The notes: generated from the sequence alone by a model not told the origin. Shown: positions 29,246 to 38,051, numbered from the stretch's first letter. The stretch is 64,000 bases of DNA from Pirellulales bacterium (GCA_022844125.1 JALHMI010000001.1:248001-312000); one strand, 5' to 3'. Made by a program: numbers and translations.

Positions 29246-29900
29246 GGATAGCTTTCCTGGTGCTTTACGAAACCTGTTCTCTGAAAAGTTCCGATAGAGG
29301 GGGAGTAGAGATTATGCTTGCCGGTAAGTGGCGAGACAACCCAAATACCCCACTTTATCTATATCAACACCCGACTTCGTCACTGCGCTTGTTTCTTGAA
29401 CCAACAGACGCGCCGGAGCGCGCAGGAAGGCGAACCAGGGGGAGTGCGTATGCATCGAGCGGAAGGACGCTGCCTGTTCCTGGGGCATCGTCCGAGGTGT
29501 CAACCTCTCCATATGCGCACATGCCCTATAACGATTCAAGTCCCGCCCGGCGATTTCTCCGAAAAACTTCGGAAAAATTATCCATCCGGCACAGCGTGAC
29601 AGGGTGAAAGATGCTGGTCGGTGCGCGCCGCGATAATGCGGCGTCGAGCCGTGGTTCTGGCTCACGCGCAGTGCCTCGAAGTGCCGCCAAGCCAAACTCG
29701 CCTGGTCGCGAGTTCCTTGCCCCATGCCTGTCCGTGCGGCTCCGACCTCTTTCCTCTCTGTTCGCGCAGTTCCGTGGTGGCGCTTGCGTTACTTTCGGAC
29801 CGCCCCCGAACAATTATTCCCGGGCCAGCCGTCACAACGCGTACAGCTTAAACACCGTTCGCGTGTTCGACGGACCGAGTGGGAACGGAACAATGTACTA
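29246..29900. other. Non-coding interval upstream of the giant gene
   Basis: This 655-base interval lies between the start of the 3563-aa gene and the end of the DUF2063 gene, both on the minus strand. Short frames exist on both strands, but none has a ribosome site, signal peptide or recognisable motif. A small inverted repeat, TCCGAA/TTCGGA, sits at 29558-29573. The promoter of the giant gene is presumably here, but I cannot place it. Confidence 0.5.
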
Positions 29901-30818
29901 TTAAGCCAGAGCGGCGAAAAAGCCGCCTGCCATCCAGCCGGCAAACCAGGTGCCCAGCTTCTCTTCGAGCTCGTTTACGGGCGCAACGGCCGATGCCGCG
30001 GCAATTGCGGTCGGTAATGTCTCACCCTGAGCCAATGCCATGAGCAGCAGGTACTGCGGTTCGTCCAATTCGAACCTTTCGACCACAAAGTCTCGCCGAC
30101 AGATGGCCAGCCAGTGATGCTCAGCCACGGGAGTAACCGGCGTGAGTTCATCCTTCCGATCGCCCCAGTAGCCGCTCACGTCATGTCCGAACGCCAGCAG
30201 TCGCAGGCAGGGCGCCGGCGCCAGGCGAATCTTCTGCCAACCCTCCGGATCGAGCCCAGCCAGCCTGGCCGGATCGAGTGAGCCCGTCTGCTCCGTCCCG
30301 GGACCGTCATAGACTTCGTACAGGGCCCGTTCGAGCGAGGCCAGCTCGATGACGAATTCCGGCCACTTGTCGCCAGAACCTTCCGGAGTTTCTCGGGCGT
30401 GCAGCCGCGACTCCGCGAGAAATGCCGGAAAACGTCGGCCCAGTTCGCAGAGCGTGTAACTCGCGGAAGGGTAGTTTTGCAGGTAGCCGAACGAGAGCGC
30501 CCCGAACAGCTCCTCGCCGACGGCATACCGCGTGACCGCAAACTCCTCGTCCAGGCACTCCATCAGCCGGGCATGATAGGCGTTCACATAAATCTCGAGT
30601 CGATTCGCGCTTGAAAGTGCTCGCGAGGGCAGGATCACCTCGGGAAGTCGGTCCAGCGTGATCTCAATCTCACGCCGGGCGGCCGGAGATTCGACTCCCT
30701 CGCTCACTCCGCCGGGGTGCATCAGGATACTTTGCATCCAGCGCTGTACCTGTGCCAGCCGCGGCTCGGGCGGCTTGCTCGGATCGATGGATTCAAGGGC
30801 ATCTGGGTCGTTAGTCAC
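29901..30818 (-). CDS. DUF2063 partner protein of a bufferin/HvfC-type RiPP system
   Basis: I start this at the GTG at 30818, which has GGAG six bases upstream and lies 13 bases after the stop of the DUF692 gene; a TTG at 30851 would overlap that gene. The 305-aa product has the DUF2063 (BufC/HvfC, sometimes labelled putative DNA-binding) N-terminal domain: RLAQVQRWMQSILMHPGG, then SSANRLEIYVNAYHARLMEC, FAVTRYAVGEELFGALSFGY and SYTLCELGRRFPAFLAE. A second, winged-helix-like C-terminal part follows. In characterised systems this protein binds the peptide precursor and works with the DUF692 enzyme. The family's presence directly after DUF692 is the standard arrangement. Confidence 0.88.
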   Translation of the reverse strand: MTNDPDALESIDPSKPPEPRLAQVQRWMQSILMHPGGVSEGVESPAARREIEITLDRLPEVILPSRALSSANRLEIYVNAYHARLMECLDEEFAVTRYAVGEELFGALSFGYLQNYPSASYTLCELGRRFPAFLAESRLHARETPEGSGDKWPEFVIELASLERALYEVYDGPGTEQTGSLDPARLAGLDPEGWQKIRLAPAPCLRLLAFGHDVSGYWGDRKDELTPVTPVAEHHWLAICRRDFVVERFELDEPQYLLLMALAQGETLPTAIAAASAVAPVNELEEKLGTWFAGWMAGGFFAALA

Positions 30819-30831
30819 TCTGCGCTCCGCA

Positions 30832-31767
30832 CTAACGAATCTCGGGCACAATGTAAGAGATCGGATTCGAAACGCCCGCGGCTACCGGTTCGTCATCCGC
30901 GGCCGGGGCGGGCCTGACCAGCGGCACTTCGTTGACCGCGCCACCCATATACTGGCGGGCCTTGAGCACCTCGGCATGCACCACGGGAAACTCCGGGATT
31001 TTGGCGTCCCATTCCAGCAGAGTCGACGCGCCGCCGGTCCGCTGGTGGGCCAGCCGATAAAGCTCCCAGACCGGGTCGATCACGTGGTTGTCATGCGTGT
31101 CGATAATGTGTGTGCGGCAGTCGGTGTGACCGGCCAGGTGAAATTGCACCACCCGGTGATGCGGCACGCGCTCGACATACTCGCGAGGATCAAAATCATG
31201 GTTCACGCTCGAAACGTACACGTTATTCACGTCGAGCAGCAGCCCGCAATTCGTGGCCGCGGCCAACTGACTAAGAAACTCCCATTCGGTGAGCGTGGAA
31301 CCCGCAAACGTTACGTACGAACTAGGGTTTTCCAGAACCAGCGGTCGTTCCAGAAAATCCTGCACGACGTTAACCCGCGTAATCACATGTTCCAGCGAGT
31401 CCTCGTGGAGCGGCAGCGGCAGCAGGTCATGCGCGTTCAAACCAAGCACGCCCGTCCAGCACAAATGATCCGAAATCCAGCGGGGGTTGATTTCGTCAGC
31501 GAGCCGCCGGAGCTTCTTCAGGTACTCGAAATTCAAGGGGTCCGTGCTGCCGATCGAGAGCGACACACCGTGCATGACGACGGGATAGCGTTCGGCGATC
31601 GCTTCCAGGACATAGCGAGCGCGGCCGCGAGAATCCATGAAGTTCTCGGAAATCACCTCGAACCAGTCGACTTCCGGCTCGTGCGCCAGGATGTAGGGAA
31701 AATGGACCGAGCGTAGTCCGACCCCCAAACCCAGATTCTCCATGCCCAATCGGGCGCCTGTGGCCAT
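30832..31767 (-). CDS. DUF692 multinuclear iron oxidase (MNIO), BufB/HvfB type
   Basis: The ATG at 31767 has GGAG six bases upstream; the frame could extend to 31809 without support. The 311-aa product is a TIM-barrel DUF692 protein. Candidate metal-ligand positions along the barrel are all present: WFEVISENFMD, PVVMHGVSLSIGS, RWISDHLCW, LVLENPSSYVTF, GLLLDVNNVYVSS, VVQFHLAGHTD, IIDTHDNHV and STLLEWD. Family members are iron-dependent oxidases that modify Cys residues of ribosomally made peptides, for example to oxazolone/thioamide (MbnB, HvfB) or thiooxazole (bufferins) groups. The gene lies between a Cys-rich secreted peptide gene and the DUF2063 gene, so the substrate is almost certainly the upstream peptide. 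Confidence 0.92.
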   Translation of the reverse strand: MATGARLGMENLGLGVGLRSVHFPYILAHEPEVDWFEVISENFMDSRGRARYVLEAIAERYPVVMHGVSLSIGSTDPLNFEYLKKLRRLADEINPRWISDHLCWTGVLGLNAHDLLPLPLHEDSLEHVITRVNVVQDFLERPLVLENPSSYVTFAGSTLTEWEFLSQLAAATNCGLLLDVNNVYVSSVNHDFDPREYVERVPHHRVVQFHLAGHTDCRTHIIDTHDNHVIDPVWELYRLAHQRTGGASTLLEWDAKIPEFPVVHAEVLKARQYMGGAVNEVPLVRPAPAADDEPVAAGVSNPISYIVPEIR

Positions 31768-31792
31768 CGTAAACTCCGTGTCCAGCCTCGAC

Positions 31793-31841
31793 AAAAAGAA
31801 ACACGGCACGAGCAGAACGTGGATGTTCCACTCGTGCCGTG
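31793..31841 (-). terminator. Terminator-like hairpin between RiPP precursor and enzyme genes
   Basis: On the minus strand CACGGCACGAG (31841-31831) pairs perfectly with CTCGTGCCGTG (31812-31802), with an internal GTGGA/TCCAC stem, followed immediately by TTTCTTTTT (31801-31793). It lies in the 104-base gap between the precursor stop and the DUF692 start. A leaky intrinsic terminator here would allow more precursor transcript than enzyme transcript, as is usual in RiPP operons. Confidence 0.75.
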
Positions 31842-31871
31842 AATTGTACCGTGAAGCTGAAGCGGAGTCGC

Positions 31872-32321
31872 TTAGGACTTCTTGGCGGGAGCGGGGCCAA
31901 CTTCTTTGCCTTCGGCCTTCATAAGTTCTTCAAAACGCTTGCGAGCCTTCTTCCAGGCGCCACTTGAAAGCGGCACCGCGCACTCGCCCTTGCCTTTACA
32001 CTCATTCTCGCCGGGCTTCGCGCCGCAGCCGCCCTGGCCGCGACACTCGTTCTTGTAGTGGCACAGGTGTGCCTTGGCGGTGGCGCAGGCACCCTGTCCG
32101 GCACAGGCATTATCTTTCGTGCTACCCAACCCCTTGCACATGTTGATGCCGCGGCAGATGTGCGGCTCGCCCAGGATGGGGTTTTTCTTCTTGTCTTTCT
32201 GGGGTGGTTTCGCATCTTCAGCCTGCGCTGATGAGCCGAGCGAAGCCCCCGCCAGCAGTCCGCCCACGGCGGCCGCCGTCAGACGCTGAAAGTCACGCCG
32301 ATTGAGTCCCGAGTTTTCCAT
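31872..32321 (-). CDS. Tat-exported Cys-rich peptide, bufferin-like RiPP precursor
   Basis: The ATG at 32321 is preceded by AGGA at 8 bases. The 149-aa product starts with a twin-arginine signal (LNRRDFQRLTAAAVGGLLAG, likely cleavage after SSAQA). The mature peptide is short, basic and Cys-rich, with nine Cys arranged as five CX5C units: CRGINMC, CAGQGAC, CHYKNEC and CRGQGGC (sharing one Cys), and CKGKGEC. The repeated C-x-G-x-G/N pattern resembles bufferin (BufA2-type) core peptides, which chelate copper or other metals after Cys modification. It is the first gene of an operon with the DUF692 and DUF2063 genes. Lys-rich spacers and a Lys/Ala-rich C-terminus complete it. Tat export implies that the modified or metal-loaded form folds in the cytoplasm. 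Confidence 0.8.
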   Translation of the reverse strand: MENSGLNRRDFQRLTAAAVGGLLAGASLGSSAQAEDAKPPQKDKKKNPILGEPHICRGINMCKGLGSTKDNACAGQGACATAKAHLCHYKNECRGQGGCGAKPGENECKGKGECAVPLSSGAWKKARKRFEELMKAEGKEVGPAPAKKS

Positions 32322-32477
32322 CGCCAAGTCCTGTAGTTGAAGTTCAAGTTGAAGATTTGACGCTGCGAGCCCTAGCAAATCCTGCGCGAGCGCCCCACAT
32401 TAACGTACCACTCGATCCGCCCTCACGCCAACGACCTCTCCGCACATGGCGTGCCTAAGTTGATTGGAACGCAAGAT

Positions 32478-32640
32478 TTACAGCTCATTTACGTCCGGTT
32501 GTGCGACCGACACCTTGGCGATCTGGTCGTGCATTTGCTGGAGGTACGCCCGGCTGTAAGCGTCGGTTTTCAATCTGCCTGACGTGAGAAGGCCCGCACA
32601 TCGGTCAGGGCGGGTCGCAAAAATGGACGTACTCTCCGCG
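32478..32640 (-). pseudogene. Possible C-terminal remnant of a degraded gene
   Basis: On the minus strand a frame without a plausible start ends at 32478 with protein-like composition (LKTDAYSRAYLQQMHDQIAK then VSVAQPDVNEL). It lies in the roughly 350-base gap between the precursor gene and the DUF1552 gene. The segment reminds me of the end of large planctomycete zinc-dependent metalloproteases, but that is only an impression. It may be the tail of a deleted gene. Confidence 0.25.
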
Positions 32641-32675
32641 ATGCTAGCCGCTACACGGCGATGACATGCCAGGCG

Positions 32676-33992
32676 CTAGACGAGATGGTCCAATCGACCG
32701 GTGGCATCGCCCAGTTCATTCACCGAAGACTCCATTCGGTCGAGCATCGAGAGAAAGAGATTATTGAGCGGCGTTTCTTTTTCCAGCTTCACGTGCCGGC
32801 CACTCTTGATGGTATCGCCACCGCGTCCGGCGACCAGAATCGGCAAATCGTCGTGATTGTGGCGGTTGCCGTCACCGATGCCGCTGCCGTAAAGCACCAT
32901 CGAATTGTCGAGCAGAGTCCGCTCTCCTTCCTGAATGCCGTTGAGCTTTTCCAGGAAGTACGCCAGTTGCTTGACGTGGAACAGATTGATCTCGCGAATC
33001 TTCATCTGCTTCGCTTCGTCGCCGCCGTGGTGCGACAGATCGTGATGCCCGTCCGGTACGTCGATGAATGAATAGGAACGGTTACTGCCCTCGTTGGCCA
33101 CGACGAACGTTCCCACGCGAGTCAGGTCGGCCTGCAGTGCCAGCGCCATAACGTCGTACATCAAGCGAATGTGCTGCTGGTAGTCGTCGGGGATACCATC
33201 CGGCTTCGGGTAGTCTGGTAGCGGCTGCGCTGGCAATTTCGTGGCGGCCGCGATCTGTTTTTCCAGTTCGCGGACCGATGTGAGATACTCCTCCAGCTTG
33301 CGTTGATCGCCCAGGCCCAGCTTCTGCTTCAAGTCTTTGGCATCACCCAACACCGCGTCGAGCACGCTCGCACGGTACTTTTCGGTTGGCTTCCCCTGCG
33401 AGAACAACCGCTCAAACGCCAGTTTCGGGTCGATCTCTTTGGCCTGCGGCGTGGTTTCCGTGCGCCACGAGATGTTCGTCGAGTACGAGCAACTGTAGCC
33501 AGAATCGCAATTGCCGGCTTGCGCGCCGCGATCGCACCCGAGTTCGAGCGAGGGGAACTTAGTGCGTTGTCCCACGCGACGGGCGGCCACCTGGTCGACG
33601 GAGACGCCCGTCCGAATGTCGGCGCCATGTGTCTTGCGGGGTTGCGTGCCGGTGAGAAACGCCGCCAGTGCGCGGGCGTGGTCGCCCGGTCCGTCGCCGT
33701 TGGCGCGGGCATGGTGCTGTGCGAGACCCGTGAGCACGAGCAGCCGATCCTTGACCGCCGCGAGTGGCTGCATGATATAGGGCAGTTCCCAATTATCGCC
33801 TTCGGCCGCGGGCGTCCAGTCCGGCATGTGCTTGCCGTTGGGCACGTAGACAAACACCATCCGCGTTGGCACACCCTTCTTCTCGCCGGCCAGCGCCAAG
33901 GCAGGCTTCATCGCATCCAATAGCGGTAGCGCCACGGCTGTCCCCAAACCTTTGAGGACTGTGCGCCGCGAAATGTGCGAACTCTTCGTCAT
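32676..33992 (-). CDS. DUF1552 protein
   Basis: This 438-aa protein has a twin-arginine-like start (HISRRTVLKGLGTAVALPLL), followed by family landmarks MVFVYVPNGKHMPDWTP, LVLTGLAQHHARANGDGPG, FLTGTQPRKTHGADIRTGVS and GHHDLSHHGGDEAKQMKI. DUF1552 proteins are planctomycete/verrucomicrobial exported proteins with an alkaline-phosphatase/sulfatase-like (DUF1501-related) appearance. They are nearly always encoded next to a DUF1592-type cytochrome protein. The ATG overlaps the upstream stop by four bases (ATGA), so the two are translationally coupled. A role in periplasmic carbon degradation has been suggested from co-occurrence, but none has been shown. Confidence 0.93.
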   Translation of the reverse strand: MTKSSHISRRTVLKGLGTAVALPLLDAMKPALALAGEKKGVPTRMVFVYVPNGKHMPDWTPAAEGDNWELPYIMQPLAAVKDRLLVLTGLAQHHARANGDGPGDHARALAAFLTGTQPRKTHGADIRTGVSVDQVAARRVGQRTKFPSLELGCDRGAQAGNCDSGYSCSYSTNISWRTETTPQAKEIDPKLAFERLFSQGKPTEKYRASVLDAVLGDAKDLKQKLGLGDQRKLEEYLTSVRELEKQIAAATKLPAQPLPDYPKPDGIPDDYQQHIRLMYDVMALALQADLTRVGTFVVANEGSNRSYSFIDVPDGHHDLSHHGGDEAKQMKIREINLFHVKQLAYFLEKLNGIQEGERTLLDNSMVLYGSGIGDGNRHNHDDLPILVAGRGGDTIKSGRHVKLEKETPLNNLFLSMLDRMESSVNELGDATGRLDHLV

Positions 33993-36271
33993 GGTTCACC
34001 CCTTATCGCGCGCCGCTTCTGAAACGCATCGCTCTCGACAATTGCGAGTACCAAGCTCGAAAACTTGTAGTCCTGCTCTTTCGCTGCCCGGGCGATGTCG
34101 TCCACCGTGCAACGATCACTATACTCGATCCCCCGGCCGAGGGCATAAGTCAGCAGTTTCTCGGCCAGGCAGTTCACAAAATCACCTTGCCGAGCCAGCA
34201 GAATCTGCTTGAGCTCACCAGGACCGTCAAACTTCTCGCCTCCAGGAAGTTCGCCCGAGGCGTCGATTTCGTGCGGACCATCCATGTGACGCCAGCCGCC
34301 GATGCCGTCGAAGTTCTCCAGACCAAAGCCAAGCGGATCCATGCGATTATGACAAACCGCGCAGTTTGGATTCACGCGGTGCTGCTCCATCCTTTCGCGC
34401 AACGTGCCCGAAACGGCCGCATCCGCCTCTTCCAGCTCCGGCACATCGGGCGGCGGAGGCGGAGGTGGCGTGCCGAACAAGTTCTCCAGCACCCATTTGC
34501 CGCGTTTCACGGGCGACGTGCGCGTCGGGTTCGACGTGACCGTGAGAACGCTGGCCTGCGTGAGCACGCCGCCGCGCTGAGCCGGGTCGAGCGAGACCTT
34601 ACGAAACTCCTTGCCCTTTACGTCGAGCATGCCATAGTGCACGGCCAACCGTTCGTCGACGAACGTGTAGTCTGCCTTCAGGAAGTCGAGCACGCTGCGG
34701 TCTTCGCGCATGATCTCGGCAAAGAACAGTTCCGTCTCGCGCTGCATCGAGCGTCTGAGCTGCTCGTCAAAGTTGGGATACTTCTCGCGATCGGGCGCGG
34801 CGACTTTCAGATTCCTGAGCTGCAGCCACTGACCAGCAAAGTTCTCGACCAGAGCGTCGGCTTTCTCATCGGCCAACATCCGTCGCACTTGCTTTTCGAG
34901 GTTGCCGTCGGTGCGCAGCGTGCCGGCTTTCGCCAACTCGAACAACTCGTCGTCCGGCATGCTGCTCCAGAGGAAATAACTTAGCCGTGTGGCCACCTCG
35001 AAGTCGTTCAGCGTGCGAATCTCAGACTCGCCGGGCCGAGGATCCAACTCAACCCGAAATAAGAAATGCGGTGAGCAGAGAATTGCTTGCAGCCCGAGGC
35101 TGACCGCGGAACCGAAGTTCTCGCCATCACGGTCGGCAAGTTCCACCAATTTCATCACGCGGTCCAGTTCCGCGTCTTCGACCGGTCGGCGGTAGGCCCG
35201 CCACATCAGATCGTGCAGGATCTCGCGCGCCGCAGCAAGTCGCGTGTCTGGCGTATATACTTTCGCCAGGATTCGTTGCACGGTATCAGGGTAAGGACCA
35301 GTGACTTCGAGGTCACGCAGATAGAGATTGCGATCCTGTGGTGGGTCAACCTCGTCGTCGTAGAAGTCATTTAGAAACTGGATCGAGACGGTGCGGCGGC
35401 CGCCTTTACCATCGAACCAAGCCTCGTAGGTCTCGGACTTCTCGCTCGTCGCTTTAACCTCGAACTCACGGATAAGATCCTTGTCCAGGTACACAGCCAT
35501 GCGCACCGGATCAGCGCCCACCTGATCGCCCCAGGCCCGTACACGCAGCAGATACTGTGCCTTGCCATGCATCCTCAACTGGGTGCGGACTTCGACGGAT
35601 TCATTTGTGATGATCCGCACGCCTTCGTTCAGAAGTTCGCCGCCGTTGACCTCGTTCGTGATCAGGTTCACCTGCTGGCCGCCGAGCACTCGGGACGTGA
35701 TGTTCTCGGCCGCGGCCAAATATTTTTCGAGCAGGATCGGCGGCATCGAGAGCACGTCGCCGATATTGTCGAACCCGTAGCCAACGTCGTCCGAGGGAAA
35801 ATCGTCCGCCGGCCGGAAGTCGACGCCCAGCAAATCGCGAATCGTGTTGTTGTACTCGTTGCGGTTCAATCGGCGGATGGTTACGCGGCCCGGATCGCGC
35901 GGCCCGTCGCCGCAGCCGGTCTTGGTCAGCTCCGCATCGATCCACCCGGTGAGCTTCGCCCTGTCGCCATCCACCAGCGGCTCTTCACCCTCGGGCGGCA
36001 TTTCTCCAGAATGTAGTTTCTGAGCGATTTTGTCCCACTGTTCGCGATCGCTGGCGACGTCCAGGGTCTTGAACAGGGCGTCGAATGCCATGCCACCAGT
36101 CGGTTCTTCGCCCGTATGGCAGGCCGTACAGTGTGCTTTGAAGAGCGGGGCGAGTGAATCGGCGAATTGCTTCTTTGCCTCGGCTGCGACCTCATCTCCG
36201 CATGCCAAGCCTGGCCAGCCAAGAACGGCAGCTAGAGTCAGGCTCGCGAGTACGGTTGGGCGTCGAGGCAT
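33989..36271 (-). CDS. DUF1592-family cytochrome c protein (DUF1587/1595/1592/1588/1585)
   Basis: The 760-aa product has a signal peptide and, near residue 48, a CXXCH haem site (CTACHTG) in a planctomycete-type cytochrome domain. Then, in order: DUF1587 (RLNRNEYNNTIRDLLGVDFR), a carbohydrate-binding-like beta section, DUF1595 (MWRAYRRPVEDAELDRVM), DUF1592 (FEVATRLSYFLWSSMPDDEL), DUF1588 (RGGVLTQASVLTVTSNPTRT, then VLENLFGTPPPPPPP) and DUF1585 (LAEKLLTYALGRGIEYSD). A second Cys pair lies in NCAVCHNRMDPLG, another CXXCH. This architecture is characteristic of Planctomycetota. It is the first gene of a two-gene operon with the DUF1552 gene and is likely periplasmic. Its function is unknown. Confidence 0.93.
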   Translation of the reverse strand: MPRRPTVLASLTLAAVLGWPGLACGDEVAAEAKKQFADSLAPLFKAHCTACHTGEEPTGGMAFDALFKTLDVASDREQWDKIAQKLHSGEMPPEGEEPLVDGDRAKLTGWIDAELTKTGCGDGPRDPGRVTIRRLNRNEYNNTIRDLLGVDFRPADDFPSDDVGYGFDNIGDVLSMPPILLEKYLAAAENITSRVLGGQQVNLITNEVNGGELLNEGVRIITNESVEVRTQLRMHGKAQYLLRVRAWGDQVGADPVRMAVYLDKDLIREFEVKATSEKSETYEAWFDGKGGRRTVSIQFLNDFYDDEVDPPQDRNLYLRDLEVTGPYPDTVQRILAKVYTPDTRLAAAREILHDLMWRAYRRPVEDAELDRVMKLVELADRDGENFGSAVSLGLQAILCSPHFLFRVELDPRPGESEIRTLNDFEVATRLSYFLWSSMPDDELFELAKAGTLRTDGNLEKQVRRMLADEKADALVENFAGQWLQLRNLKVAAPDREKYPNFDEQLRRSMQRETELFFAEIMREDRSVLDFLKADYTFVDERLAVHYGMLDVKGKEFRKVSLDPAQRGGVLTQASVLTVTSNPTRTSPVKRGKWVLENLFGTPPPPPPPDVPELEEADAAVSGTLRERMEQHRVNPNCAVCHNRMDPLGFGLENFDGIGGWRHMDGPHEIDASGELPGGEKFDGPGELKQILLARQGDFVNCLAEKLLTYALGRGIEYSDRCTVDDIARAAKEQDYKFSSLVLAIVESDAFQKRRAIRGEP

Positions 36272-36413
36272 TGGGAGCGCTCGGATTGCGGCGTGCTGGA
36301 GTTAACTCACTTGCGAAACTATCGCAGACCCGGTGCAGGGCAGGGGGCAGGCAACGTGGCGGGGACCAATACGAGCGACTTGGCAAGTCAGTCAACACTG
36401 GCCGTCCCACTAT

Positions 36414-36435
36414 CATATCAAACCCGCCTGATATG
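36414..36435. repeat. Operator-like palindrome
   Basis: CATATCA (36414-36420) and TGATATG (36429-36435) form a perfect 7-bp inverted repeat with an 8-base spacer. It lies 143 bases upstream of the DUF1592 start and about 100 bases beyond the end of the photolyase gene. It is AT-rich in a GC-rich surrounding, as a repressor site would be, but no regulator is adjacent. Confidence 0.35.
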
Positions 36436-36533
36436 ACCAATGTTTTGCAGGTTCCCGCGGAATGCTGGCATTCCTTGCCACAGGTCAAGTTCGACGAACC
36501 CAGGATCGCGGCGTGCAATGCCCGCTGCGGTAA

Positions 36534-38006
36534 CTATCCGCCATACCTCTCCAGGTATCCCTCGACAGGCAGTTTTCGGGCGGTGTTCTCGGAGCTCATG
36601 TAGCGGATTTTGCCGAAGATCTTTCGCTCAGGTCCCCAGGGGCGATCGTAACGCCCCAGGCACCAGAAAATACCGCTGTAAGAATTCGGATCGCGCCCAT
36701 CAACAGCGTACTTATTGTTGAGCTCGATCATCACGGCCAGGGCCTCGCGCGGCGAGGGCGTCCACTCCAGGATCTTTTTGCCCCACAGCATCCGCAGATA
36801 GTTGTGCATGCGCCCTTCGCGCACCAGCTGCCGCTGGGCGGCATTCCAGAGCTTGTCGTACGTCTCAGCGCGCTCGAGCTGACGGAGCGTGTAATGGTGC
36901 GAGCGTTTGTCGCGGGCATGTTTCTCGAGTGTCAGGCGGGCCCAATCGGGCAGCGACTCGTACTTGTCGTAGTCGTCGCGGTGAGCGCACATGTTGTAGC
37001 CCAGCTCGCGCCAGGTGATGAGTTCGTCGAGAAACGATTCGGCTGCCGGAGTCATGCCCCACCAGCCCTCGCGCTTGCCGGTGGCCTTGGCGGCGAGTTT
37101 CTTTGGCCCCCAGCCTTCGCGCTCGGCAAGCTTGTGAAATATCTCGTGCGTGGCGATGTGCCCAAAGTGCAGGTACGGCGACAGCCCGCTGGCCACGTCG
37201 GCCTCGGGATCATTGCGATCCTCGCCATAGCGAGCCAGATTGCGGTCCAGGAATCGCTTGAGCGTTTTGCCGGCAGCGACTGGCCCCCCGCGAAAGGAGG
37301 CGGGACCGACACGATGATCTATCGGCAGGTCGGACAAACCTCCGTCGGCCAATAGCCGTTCGAGTTTGGCCGCCGGCCAATTGTTCGTAATCGCTCGCGG
37401 AACCGTGGCCTTCGGCAATACAACGCGAGCTAATGGATTGGCTTTAGGACTAACCTCCAGATGCTCCGGCAGGTTCTTTTGCAGGAACCGCCGGAACTGA
37501 TAGGCGCTCGTAAAGACTTGCTCGGTAGCGTGCAGCGGCCAAAGACCATTGGAGTCGACGATCTCGACGCGAACGGTCAGACGCCGCGCGGCCGCCGTGA
37601 CCATTCGCGGCAAAAAAAACGCGGGAAACTCATCCGTCACAATCACGCAGGCACGTTCTGCAAGCGCCGCGAGCAACCCCTTGTCGGCATCGGGCGTCGG
37701 TTCCACATACGGATAATAGACGACCGTTGTGTCAGCGAGAGCCTCGCGATTGTCGAGCATGCCCTCGATGATGAACCGATGCAGCCGATCGCTGGCCCAA
37801 AGGTAACCAACTCGCAGCGGCTCGAATACGATCAGGGGTTTGCCGAGTTGCTTCGCCCAGTCGGCGGCACGCTCGAAGGCGAAGTTCCAACGCGTGCGTC
37901 GCGCGGCGATCATCCAGTACAGGATGTATTGCCCCTCCGTGCACACGGCGGCTTCATTCATAACGCGCACGCGAGCTGAACTGGTTTCTATTTCCACAGC
38001 ACTCAT
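36534..38006 (-). CDS. phr: Class II CPD photolyase
   Basis: The 490-aa product repairs cyclobutane pyrimidine dimers using FAD and blue/near-UV light. The N-terminal alpha/beta antenna domain starts near residue 28 (YILYWMIAARRTRWNFAFER). The C-terminal FAD domain has class II signatures: SGLSPYLHFGHIATHEIFHK, LDELITWRELGYNMCAHRDD, AAQRQLVREGRMHNYLRMLW, and SYSGIFWCLGRYDRPWGPER. The Asn-Tyr-Leu-Arg-Met-Leu-Trp-Gly-Lys-Lys run and the following Trp-rich segment are typical of class II rather than class I enzymes. Length is as expected. The first Met has no strong ribosome site, and the Met at residue 16 is an alternative. The gene stands alone. Confidence 0.93.
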   Translation of the reverse strand: MSAVEIETSSARVRVMNEAAVCTEGQYILYWMIAARRTRWNFAFERAADWAKQLGKPLIVFEPLRVGYLWASDRLHRFIIEGMLDNREALADTTVVYYPYVEPTPDADKGLLAALAERACVIVTDEFPAFFLPRMVTAAARRLTVRVEIVDSNGLWPLHATEQVFTSAYQFRRFLQKNLPEHLEVSPKANPLARVVLPKATVPRAITNNWPAAKLERLLADGGLSDLPIDHRVGPASFRGGPVAAGKTLKRFLDRNLARYGEDRNDPEADVASGLSPYLHFGHIATHEIFHKLAEREGWGPKKLAAKATGKREGWWGMTPAAESFLDELITWRELGYNMCAHRDDYDKYESLPDWARLTLEKHARDKRSHHYTLRQLERAETYDKLWNAAQRQLVREGRMHNYLRMLWGKKILEWTPSPREALAVMIELNNKYAVDGRDPNSYSGIFWCLGRYDRPWGPERKIFGKIRYMSSENTARKLPVEGYLERYGG

Positions 38007-38051
38007 GTTGAGAAGAGTTGAACCCCGGAAGAAACAGATACTCAGAATAAA

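Noticed and set aside
36460-36482. Sigma-54 promoter (CTGGCATTCCTTGCC)
   Set aside because: The GG and GC elements are separated by 8 rather than 10 bases, so it does not fit the -24/-12 consensus.
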